DNA of 5,491 bases, from the NCBI GenBank assembly GCA_009923475.1, contig RFTM01000138.1, positions 1-5,491 of the forward strand, read 5' to 3'. Positions 1 through 5,340 of the stretch are shown here, piece after piece. A program made the translations under genes and the position numbers. This stretch comes from Gammaproteobacteria bacterium (lineage in GTDB: Bacteria; Pseudomonadota; Gammaproteobacteria; Steroidobacterales; Steroidobacteraceae). The notes under the pieces are model-generated. The model did not search any database and was not told the DNA's origin. It saw only the letters and a list, made by a program, of their open reading frames with translations. Positions within the stretch are counted from its first letter, which is position 1, and every line of letters starts with the position of its first letter.

Positions 1-468
1 GCGAAGGCGCGCGGCGAGGCGGCGGTCGCGCCCCTGCGACAGTTCGTCGAGCGGATGAAGGCAAGCGGCTTCGTGGCCGAATCGATGCGGCGGCACGGCA
101 TCGAGGGCGCCCGGGTGGCGGGGCCGGTCGTCGGGCTCGCGACGCAGCCGCTGTTCGTCGATCTCGCCTTGCCCGTGGGCGCGGCGCTGTCGCTGCCGCT
201 GCCGGCGACCCACAACGCGTTCATCTACGTCTACGAGGGCGCGCTGTCGCTGCCGGGCGGTGCGCTCGTCGCGCGCCATGGCGGGGTGCTCGGTGCCGGC
301 GACCGGATCGAGGCCGTCGCGGGCGAGGCGGGCGCGCGCTGCCTGCTGCTCGCGGCGCGGCCGATCGGCGAACCGGTGGTGCAGTACGGGCCGTTCGTGA
401 TGAACACCCGCGAGGAGATCGAGCAGGCGGTGCGCGACTACCATAGCGGGCGGCTCGCCGCCGGCTGA
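1..468 (+). CDS. Chimeric or rearranged ORF: solute-binding-protein-like C-terminal tail joined to pirin C-terminal domain (5' end outside window)
   Basis: The frame is open from base 1 and stops with TGA at 466-468, giving 155 visible residues. Residues 41-155 look like the C-terminal cupin domain of pirin-family proteins (YhaK/YhhW type): GPVVGLATQPLFVD, then THNAFIYVYEGAL, then the family ending EPVVQYGPFVMNTREEIEQA followed by a D-Y/F-x-SGR tail. Residues 1-40 do not look like the middle of a pirin. The stretch LRQFVERMKASGFVAESMRR followed by HGIEGARVA instead resembles the last 35-40 residues of family-3 (amino-acid ABC type) periplasmic solute-binding proteins. The join lies near bases 115-125. 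The N-terminal pirin cupin, which carries the metal-binding histidines, is not present in the visible part. An ATG at 55 exists, but the frame continues upstream, so I do not take it as the start. Pirin functions in bacteria are varied (quercetinase activity, enzyme regulation); none can be inferred here. The pirin C-domain call is firm; the solute-binding part is less so (about 0.65). The gene converges on mgtE. Confidence 0.75.
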   Translation, partial: AKARGEAAVAPLRQFVERMKASGFVAESMRRHGIEGARVAGPVVGLATQPLFVDLALPVGAALSLPLPATHNAFIYVYEGALSLPGGALVARHGGVLGAGDRIEAVAGEAGARCLLLAARPIGEPVVQYGPFVMNTREEIEQAVRDYHSGRLAAG

Positions 469-495
469 CCAGGCCCGCGGGATCAGGCCCGCGGG
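445..495. terminator. Possible bidirectional terminator region: two GC hairpins between convergent genes
   Basis: Two hairpins can be drawn at the meeting point of the convergent pirin-like gene and mgtE. The first, 445-466, pairs 445-453 with 458-466 around a CTCG loop with one G-G mismatch (448/463); it overlaps the plus-strand stop codon. The second, 474-495, is formed by two copies of the self-complementary octamer CCCGCGGG (474-481 and 488-495) around a 6-nt loop. Neither is followed by a T-run on either strand, so this is not a textbook intrinsic terminator. It may only slow polymerase or protect 3' ends. The position between two convergent stops is the main support. Confidence 0.35.
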
Positions 496-497
496 AT
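470..497. repeat. 14-bp tandem duplication between convergent stop codons
   Basis: The unit CAGGCCCGCGGGAT occurs twice back to back (470-483 and 484-497), followed by a 4-base start of a third copy (CAGG, 498-501). The copies are identical. The second copy reaches the mgtE stop codon (497-499), and the duplication supplies an equivalent TCA (483-485) one unit downstream of it. The duplication doubles the CCCGCGGG octamer and so creates the hairpin potential at 474-495. Confidence 0.85.
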
Positions 498-1846
498 CAG
501 GCAAGGAACAGCGCGCCCAGGCCGAGCAGCGTCGCGAAGCCGATGCAGTCGGTGAAGGTGGTGAGGATCACGCCGGCCGAGAGCGCAGGGTCGATGTCGA
601 GGCGGCGCAGCGCGAGCGGCACCAATACGCCGACCGTCGCCGCCGCGAGCAGGTTGACGAGCATCGCGGCGCCGAGGATGAAGGCGATCTGCCAGGTGCC
701 GAACCAGACGACGGTCACGGCGCCGACCACCACGGCCCACAGCAGCCCGTTCAGGCCACCGACGGCGATCTCCTTGAAGAGCAGCCAACGCGCGTTCGAC
801 CACTGCACCTGGCCGAGCGCGAGGCCGCGGATGATGAGCGTCACGGTCTGGGTGCCGGCGATGCCGCCCATGGAGGCGACGATGGGCATCAGCGCGGCGA
901 GCGCCGCCACCTTCTCGATGGTGCCCTCGAAGGACTTGACCACGGCCGCCGCCATGAACGCGGTGACGAGGTTGATGCCGAGCCACAGCAGGCGGCGGCG
1001 CGTCGAGGGGACGATGCCGGCGAACAGGTCTTCCTCGTCCTGCAGGCCCGCCATGGACATCACGGAGTGCTCGGCCTCTTGGCGGATGACGTCGACCACG
1101 TCGTCGATCGTGATGCGGCCGAGCAGCCGGCCCTCGGCGCCGACCACCGCCGCCGACACGAGGTCGCGGTCCTGGAAGAGCTGCGACACCTCGTGCGCGG
1201 GCGTCGCCGGGTCGATGCGCGGCGCTTCGGCGTCGAGGTTGTCGCCGACCATCGCTTCGGGATCGCCGGTGATGAGGCGGGTGAGCGCGACCGTGCCGAG
1301 GTAGCGGTCGTCGCGGTCGACCACGAACAGGCTGTCGGTGCGCGCCGGCAGCTCGCCGCGCATGCGCAGGTAGCGCAGCACCACCTCGAGCGTGACGTCT
1401 GCGCGCACGCTCACGGTGTCGGTGTTCATCAGGCCGCCGGCGCTGTCCTCGGGCCAGGAGAGCACGGTGCGCAGGCGCTCGCGGTCGCGCTGGTCCATCG
1501 AGCGCAGCACCTGCAGGGTCACCGTCTCGGGCAGTTCGCCGACGAGGTCGGCGAGGTCGTCGACCTCGAGCTCCTTGGCGGCCGCGACCAGCTCGCCGGG
1601 CTCCATCTCGTCGATGAGCTCCTGCCGCACGCTCTCACTGAGCTCGACCAGCACCTCGCCCTCGCTGTCCGGGTCGACCATCTCCCAGACGAGCTGCCGT
1701 TGGCGCGGCGGCACGGACTCGAGCAGCAGCGCGATCTCGGCCGGGTGCAGCGAGGCGACCATGCGCTCGGCCGGCCGCAGCGTGCCGGCGTCCAGGGCTT
1801 GGCGCAGCGCGCCGAGCCGCACCTGCTTGCCGGCGGCGGCGCTCAC
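497..1846 (-). CDS. mgtE: MgtE-family CBS-domain magnesium channel/transporter
   Basis: This inner-membrane channel lets Mg2+ into the cell and closes when its cytoplasmic domains bind Mg2+. The product has 449 residues, the usual family length. Domains: helical MgtE N domain about 31-133 (SLHPAEIALLLESVP, then acidic DDLADLV); CBS pair about 137-258 (PEDSAGGLMNTD just before it, LFVVDRDDRYLG and LLGRITIDDVVDVI within it); then about five membrane segments from about 285 to 447. The TM5 aspartate that coordinates Mg2+ in the family is present (D433 in TTFTDCIGF). The motif normally GGNAGxQ reads GGIAGTQ (327-333), an Asn-to-Ile change. I chose the GTG start at 1844-1846 because it overlaps the rapZ stop as GTGA and gives a normal-length N-terminus; a weak GGGA lies 5 nt upstream. 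The frame stays open further upstream to 2080, but that part is arginine-rich shadow of rapZ. It is the last gene of the operon, probably translationally coupled to rapZ. Confidence 0.95.
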   Translation of the reverse strand: MSAAAGKQVRLGALRQALDAGTLRPAERMVASLHPAEIALLLESVPPRQRQLVWEMVDPDSEGEVLVELSESVRQELIDEMEPGELVAAAKELEVDDLADLVGELPETVTLQVLRSMDQRDRERLRTVLSWPEDSAGGLMNTDTVSVRADVTLEVVLRYLRMRGELPARTDSLFVVDRDDRYLGTVALTRLITGDPEAMVGDNLDAEAPRIDPATPAHEVSQLFQDRDLVSAAVVGAEGRLLGRITIDDVVDVIRQEAEHSVMSMAGLQDEEDLFAGIVPSTRRRLLWLGINLVTAFMAAAVVKSFEGTIEKVAALAALMPIVASMGGIAGTQTVTLIIRGLALGQVQWSNARWLLFKEIAVGGLNGLLWAVVVGAVTVVWFGTWQIAFILGAAMLVNLLAAATVGVLVPLALRRLDIDPALSAGVILTTFTDCIGFATLLGLGALFLA

Positions 1847-2727
1847 GCGCGTCCCGGCAGGTCGAGCGAGTGGTGGCGGCGGCCGATGCCGGGGACCTGC
1901 GCCGCGAGGCGCTCGGCGAGCCGGTCGACGATGTAGACCGAGCGGTGCTGGCCGCCAGTGCAACCGATGCCGATGGTCAGATAGCGGCGGTGCGCGGCGC
2001 GGTGCTCCTCGATGCGCGCGGCGATGAAGCGCTCGAGGTCGTCGAGCATGCGCGCCACCTCGGGCCGGGCCTCCAGCCAAGCGGCGACCGCGGGGTCGCG
2101 GCCGGTCAGCGGGCGCAGGGCGGTGTCCCAGTAGGGGTTCGGCAGGGTGCGGGCGTCGAACACGAAGTCGCAGTCGCCTGGCACGCCGTGCTTGAAGCCG
2201 AAGGACACCAGCGTCACCGAGAGCTCGGCGAGCCGCCGCGTGTCGATGCGGCGGACCACGATCTCGCGCAACTGGTGCACGCCGAGGTGGGTGGTGTCGA
2301 TGACGAGGTCGGCCGCCTGGATCACCGGGTCGAGCAGCTCGCGCTCGAGCGACACCGCCTGCTGCAGCGTGCGGTCGGGGCGGTCGAGCGGATGGCGGCG
2401 CTTGGTCTCGCCGAAACGCCGCAGCAGCTCGCCGTCGTCCGCCAGCACCGCCAGCAGCTCGCAGCGCAGGCCGCTGCGGCGCAGCTGGTCGAGGGTGCGC
2501 GGCACGTCCGCCATGCCGATGGCGCCGTCGCGCGCGTCGATGCCGATGGCGGTGCGCTGGAACGGGCCCGGCTCGCCGCTGCGCAGCGTGTGCGAGACGA
2601 AGGACTCGAGCATGCTCGCCGGCAGGTTGTCGACGCAGTAGTAGCCGATGTCCTCGAGCGCGTTCAGCACCACGCTCTTGCCGGCCCCGGAGAGCCCGCT
2701 CACGAGGATGATGCGCATCGACGGCAT
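1843..2727 (-). CDS. rapZ: RapZ/YvcJ-family P-loop nucleotide-binding RNA-binding regulator
   Basis: RapZ in E. coli binds the sRNA GlmZ and presents it to RNase E, tuning GlmS and amino-sugar supply; it senses glucosamine-6-phosphate. Whether this organism has GlmZ-like RNAs cannot be seen, so the target here is unknown. The 294-residue product shows the N-terminal kinase-like domain with Walker A GLSGAGKS (11-18) and YYCVDNLP (29-36), then ETKRRHPL (107-114). The C-terminal half carries GFKHG (177-181), FDARTLPNPYWD, LRPLTGRD and YLTIGIGCTGGQHRSVYI (249-266), the most conserved block. The end RRHHSLD (283-289) matches the family, but the basic KRK tail used for RNA binding in E. coli RapZ is replaced by LPGRA. 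The start at 2725-2727 is supported by GGAG 7 nt upstream; an alternative Met at residue 4 is less well placed. It lies 28 nt after hpf, where ptsN/hprK are usually found, and its TGA overlaps the mgtE GTG. Confidence 0.96.
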   Translation of the reverse strand: MPSMRIILVSGLSGAGKSVVLNALEDIGYYCVDNLPASMLESFVSHTLRSGEPGPFQRTAIGIDARDGAIGMADVPRTLDQLRRSGLRCELLAVLADDGELLRRFGETKRRHPLDRPDRTLQQAVSLERELLDPVIQAADLVIDTTHLGVHQLREIVVRRIDTRRLAELSVTLVSFGFKHGVPGDCDFVFDARTLPNPYWDTALRPLTGRDPAVAAWLEARPEVARMLDDLERFIAARIEEHRAAHRRYLTIGIGCTGGQHRSVYIVDRLAERLAAQVPGIGRRHHSLDLPGRA

Positions 2728-2734
2728 GCGTGGG

Positions 2735-2738
2735 CTCC
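2735..2738 (-). promoter_or_regulatory. Ribosome binding site of rapZ
   Basis: On the minus strand GGAG stands 7 nt before the ATG at 2725-2727. This spacing favours the first Met (MPSMRIIL) over the Met three residues later. Confidence 0.6.
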
Positions 2739-2755
2739 GGCGGGACGGCGCGCGG

Positions 2756-3073
2756 TCAGTGCCGCGCCGCGCGGCCCTCGCTGGCGTGGTGGTCGGTGTT
2801 CTTGTCCTTGCGCTTTTTGACGAGGCGGTCGAGCTTGTCGGCCAGCGCGTCGATGGCGGCGTACATGTCGTCGGCGACCGCCTCGGCGTGGATGTCGCCG
2901 CCGCGGGCCTTGAGCGTGGCCTCGGCCTTGTGGCGCAGCTTCTCGACCGACAGCACGTAGTGCGCGTCGATCAACTGGTCGAAGTGCCGCGTGATGCGGT
3001 CCATCTTCTTGTGCACGTAGGCGCGCATCGAGTCGGTGACCTCGACATGATGTCCGGTGACGTCGATCTGCAT
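2756..3073 (-). CDS. hpf: Short ribosome hibernation promoting factor (Hpf/YhbH, ribosome-associated inhibitor family)
   Basis: Hpf binds the 30S subunit near the tRNA and mRNA channel and promotes inactive 100S ribosome dimers in slow growth or stationary phase, with a partner (RMF) in gammaproteobacteria. The 105-residue product begins MQIDVTGHHVEVTDSMRAYV and keeps the family's beta-alpha-beta-beta-beta-alpha layout. The second helix DMYAAIDALADKLDRLVKK (69-87) is followed by the basic KRKDK stretch that contacts rRNA. It lacks the extra C-terminal dimerisation domain of long HPF (about 180-190 residues), so it is the short form. The tail NTDHHASEGRAARH is low-complexity and poorly conserved. 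The start is fixed by a strong GGAGGAG 6 nt upstream of ATG 3071-3073; the frame runs open far upstream, but only as antisense-like shadow of rpoN. It is 50 nt after rpoN and 28 nt before rapZ. Confidence 0.95.
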   Translation of the reverse strand: MQIDVTGHHVEVTDSMRAYVHKKMDRITRHFDQLIDAHYVLSVEKLRHKAEATLKARGGDIHAEAVADDMYAAIDALADKLDRLVKKRKDKNTDHHASEGRAARH

Positions 3074-3079
3074 GGCGGT

Positions 3080-3086
3080 CTCCTCC
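3080..3086 (-). promoter_or_regulatory. Strong ribosome binding site of hpf
   Basis: GGAGGAG on the minus strand lies 6 nt before the ATG at 3071-3073. It is the best Shine-Dalgarno sequence in the window and decides the hpf start. Confidence 0.8.
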
Positions 3087-3115
3087 GTGGGTGCACCCGG
3101 GTGTGCGTGGGTGCA
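3086..3115 (-). repeat. Repeat/hairpin in the hpf leader
   Basis: The 10-mer TGCACCCACG (minus strand) occurs twice, at 3106-3115 and 3086-3095, exactly 20 nt apart. In the mRNA sense, TGCACCC (3115-3109) can pair with GGGTGCA (3098-3092), a 7-bp stem with a 10-nt loop that ends 5 nt before the hpf ribosome binding site. The overlapping perfect palindromes GGGTGCACCC (3089-3098) and CACCCGGGTG (3094-3103) allow other folds. It could be an attenuator, a processing site, a protein-binding site or chance in GC-rich DNA; no function is established. Confidence 0.45.
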
Positions 3116-3123
3116 GGGACAGG

Positions 3124-4569
3124 TTAGCGCGTTCCGACCCGTTTGCGCTCGGCAGACGAGGCCAGCCCCAAGGCTTCCCGGTATTTGGCCACCGTACGGC
3201 GGGCGACCGGGATGCCCTCGGCCGAGAGCAGCTCGGCGATGCGGCCGTCCGACAGCGGGTTTTCGGGCGGCTCGTCCCGGATGAGCTTGCGGATCTTGGC
3301 CCGGATCGCGGTCGAGGAGGTACCGGCGCCGTCGTCGCCCTCGACCTGGCTCGAGAAGAAGTATCGCAGCTCGAAGACGCCGCGCGGCGTGTGCAGGTAC
3401 TTGCCTGAGGTGACCCGCGAGATGGTGGACTCGTGCATGCCGATGGCCGAGGCGATGTCCTTCAGGATCATCGGCTTCATGTGCTCCTCGCCGTGGGCGA
3501 GGAAGGCGCTCTGGCGCTCGACGATGGCCCGGGTCACCTTGAGCATCGTGTCGTTGCGGATCTCGAGGCTTTTGAGCAGCCAGCGCGCCTCCTGCAGCTG
3601 CGAGCGCAGCACGGCGTGGCCGCCGCCGCCGCCCCGGCCGAGCATGCCGGCGTAGTCCTGGTTGACCCGCAGCCGGGGCAGGGTGCGGTCGTTGAGCTCC
3701 ACCGCCCAGCCGCGCGTGGTGCGCCGCACCAAGGCGTCGGGGACGATGTACTCCGGCCGCGCGGTGCTGATCATCGAGCCGGGCCGCGGATGGCAGTGGC
3801 GCACGAGGGCGATGGCGGCGGCCAGCCCGTCCTCGTCCGCGCCGGTGGCGCGGCGCAGCGGCCCCAGGTCGCGCAGCGCGAGCAGGTCGAGGTGACTGGC
3901 GGCGATGTCGCGCGCCAGCGCGAGGCCGGGCGTCGCCGGATCGAGCGGCGCGAGCTGCAGTTGCAGGCACTCGGCGAGGTCGCGGGCGCCGACACCCAGG
4001 GGCTCGAGCTTCTGCACCAGCAGCAGCACGCGCTCGATCTCCTCCTCGTCGCGGTCGATGGCCGGGCGCAGCGTGGCGGCCACCTCGGCCAAGGATTCGG
4101 TGAGGTAGCCGTCGTCGCTCAGGGCGTCGACCAGCGCGGTCGCGACCGCGAGGTCGTCGTCGGACAGGCCGAGCAGGGCGACCTGGCCCAGCAGGTGCTC
4201 GCGCAGCGACTCGCCGCGCTCGTCGGCGAGGTCGCGCTCGCGCTCCTCGTCGTCCTCGGCGCGGCCGGCGTCGCTGCCGGTGCCGGCGCGGTCGGCCCAG
4301 GGCTGGTCGACCACCTCGACCTCCACCGGGCCCTCGTCGTCGGCGGGCGGGGCGGACTGCGGCGCGACGGCCGTGAAGGCGGCGCCGAACTCGACCTCGT
4401 CGTCGGCTTCCGGTTCCTCCTGCTCGAGCATCACGTTGCTCTCGAGCACCTCGGCGAGGTGGGCCTGCAGGTCGAGCGTGGGCATCTGCAACAGGCGGAT
4501 GGCCTGCTGCAACTGCGGCGTCATCGTCAGCGACTGGCCCAGCTTGAGTTGCAGCGACTGCTTGAGCAT
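3124..4569 (-). CDS. rpoN: RNA polymerase sigma-54 factor RpoN
   Basis: RpoN directs RNA polymerase to -24/-12 promoters and needs AAA+ activators to open them. The 481-residue product is the usual length. Region I (1-50) is the glutamine/leucine-rich activator-interaction segment LKQSLQLKLGQSLTMTPQLQ then QAIRLLQMP. Region II (about 51-118) is short and strongly acidic. The core-binding domain follows (about 119-310; DDGYLTESL at 152-160, KLEPLGVGARDLAECL at 187-202). The HTH part includes DIASAIGMHESTISRVTSGK (371-390), followed by YLHTPRGVFELRYFF. The RpoN box ARRTVAKYRE (456-465), which reads the -24 element, is intact. An odd run of five glycines (313-317) sits in the linker before QLQEARWLLKSLEIRN. 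The ATG at 4567-4569 gives the canonical N-terminus, though its ribosome binding site is weak. It is 45 nt downstream of lptB, the standard neighbour. Confidence 0.98.
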   Translation of the reverse strand: MLKQSLQLKLGQSLTMTPQLQQAIRLLQMPTLDLQAHLAEVLESNVMLEQEEPEADDEVEFGAAFTAVAPQSAPPADDEGPVEVEVVDQPWADRAGTGSDAGRAEDDEERERDLADERGESLREHLLGQVALLGLSDDDLAVATALVDALSDDGYLTESLAEVAATLRPAIDRDEEEIERVLLLVQKLEPLGVGARDLAECLQLQLAPLDPATPGLALARDIAASHLDLLALRDLGPLRRATGADEDGLAAAIALVRHCHPRPGSMISTARPEYIVPDALVRRTTRGWAVELNDRTLPRLRVNQDYAGMLGRGGGGGHAVLRSQLQEARWLLKSLEIRNDTMLKVTRAIVERQSAFLAHGEEHMKPMILKDIASAIGMHESTISRVTSGKYLHTPRGVFELRYFFSSQVEGDDGAGTSSTAIRAKIRKLIRDEPPENPLSDGRIAELLSAEGIPVARRTVAKYREALGLASSAERKRVGTR

Positions 4570-4585
4570 CGGCGTGGCTCGCGGT

Positions 4586-4604
4586 GGCGCCGGCCGGGGG
4601 CGCC
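4586..4604 (-). other. GC hairpin in the lptB-rpoN gap
   Basis: Two copies of the self-complementary hexamer GGCGCC (4586-4591 and 4599-4604) can pair around a 7-nt loop in the 45-nt gap between the lptB stop and the rpoN start. There is no T-run after it, so it is not an intrinsic terminator. A role in mRNA processing or in lowering rpoN expression relative to lptB is possible but unproven. Confidence 0.3.
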
Positions 4605-4614
4605 CGTGAAGGTC

Positions 4615-5340
4615 CTACAGGCGGAAGGATTCGCCCAAGTACACCTCACGCACGCGGGGATTGGCAAGGATTTCCTCGGCCGCGCCCGCCGCCATCACCG
4701 TGCCGTCGCCGATGATGTAGGAGCGCTGGCAGACGCCGAGCGTCTCGCGCACGTTGTGGTCGGTGATGAGCACGCCGATGCCGCGGGAGGCGAGCTCGCG
4801 CACGATGCGCTGGATGTCGAGCACCGAGATGGGGTCGACGCCGGCGAACGGCTCGTCGAGCAGCAGGAAGCGCGGCTCGGCGGCCAGGGCGCGCGCGATC
4901 TCGACGCGGCGCCGTTCGCCGCCCGACAGCGCCATGCCCGGCGAGGCGCGCACGTGGTCGATGCGCAGGTCGGCGAGGATCTCGTCGCAGCGCGCGCGGC
5001 GCGCGGCGCGGTCGAGCCCGGGCCGCGTCTCGAGGATGGCGAGCACGTTGTCCTCGACGCTCAGCTTGCGGAACACCGAGGCCTCCTGCGGCAGGTAGCC
5101 GATGCCGGCCCGCGCGCGCGCGTGGATGGGCGCGTGGGTGAGGTCGGTGTCGTCCAGCAGGATGCGGCCCGCGTCGGCGGGCACGAGGCCCACGATCATG
5201 TAGAACGCGGTGGTCTTGCCGGCGCCGTTCGGGCCGAGCAGCCCGACCACCTCGCCCGCCGCCACCTCGATGGAGAGGTCGCGCACCACGGGGCGCTTGC
5301 CGTAGGCCTTGGCGAGGTGCTGCGCGGACAGGCGGCTCAT
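4615..5340 (-). CDS. lptB: Lipopolysaccharide export ABC transporter ATPase LptB
   Basis: LptB is the cytoplasmic ATPase dimer that, with LptF and LptG, extracts lipopolysaccharide from the inner membrane and pushes it along LptC-LptA-LptD to the cell surface. The 241-residue product has the same length as E. coli LptB and all ATPase motifs: Walker A GPNGAGKT (36-43), Q-loop Q85 in [10 protein letters not shown], signature [15 protein letters not shown] (138-152), Walker [14 protein letters not shown] (158-170) with catalytic E163, and H-loop H195 in [10 protein letters not shown]. The C-terminus [12 protein letters not shown] is the LptB-type ending. The ATG at 5338-5340 overlaps the lptA stop as ATGA and has GGAG 6 nt upstream, inside lptA. 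It is followed by rpoN. Confidence 0.98.
   Translation of the reverse strand: MSRLSAQHLAKAYGKRPVVRDLSIEVAAGEVVGLLGPNGAGKTTAFYMIVGLVPADAGRILLDDTDLTHAPIHARARAGIGYLPQEASVFRKLSVEDNVLAILETRPGLDRAARRARCDEILADLRIDHVRASPGMALSGGERRRVEIARALAAEPRFLLLDEPFAGVDPISVLDIQRIVRELASRGIGVLITDHNVRETLGVCQRSYIIGDGTVMAAGAAEEILANPRVREVYLGESFRL

Noticed and set aside
483..986. Minus-strand open frame inside mgtE (167 residues)
   Set aside because: It is an alternate frame of the mgtE membrane domain with an Arg-rich, motif-free translation.
1847..2080. Upstream extension of the mgtE frame to an ATG at 2080
   Set aside because: The extra 78 residues are Arg/Pro/His-rich, unlike any MgtE N-terminus, and fully overlap conserved rapZ sequence. 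The GTG at 1844-1846 gives the normal length.
2728..2755. Possible remnant of ptsN or hprK in the hpf-rapZ gap
   Set aside because: Only 28 nt are present, taken up by the rapZ ribosome binding site and GC-rich sequence; nothing resembles either gene.
543..2820. Long plus-strand open frames across mgtE and rapZ (for example 543-1304, 1067-1936, 1392-2027, 1870-2820)
   Set aside because: They lie antisense to clearly recognised genes, have Arg/Ser/Ala/His-biased low-complexity translations with no known motifs, and are expected by chance in very GC-rich DNA.
3074..3123. Sigma-54 (-24/-12) autoregulatory promoter before hpf
   Set aside because: No TGGCAC-N5-TTGCA-like pair is visible on the minus strand in the gap, nor did I see one by eye elsewhere in the window.
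3074..3970. Extension of the hpf frame far upstream through rpoN
   Set aside because: The added sequence is an alternate-frame shadow of rpoN. The strong GGAGGAG before ATG 3071-3073 and the family N-terminus MQIDVTG fix the start.
3143..5098. Plus-strand open frames opposite rpoN and lptB (3143-3655, 3662-3895, 4280-4609, 4754-5098)
   Set aside because: They are Ser/Arg-rich mirror translations of conserved genes without recognisable domains.
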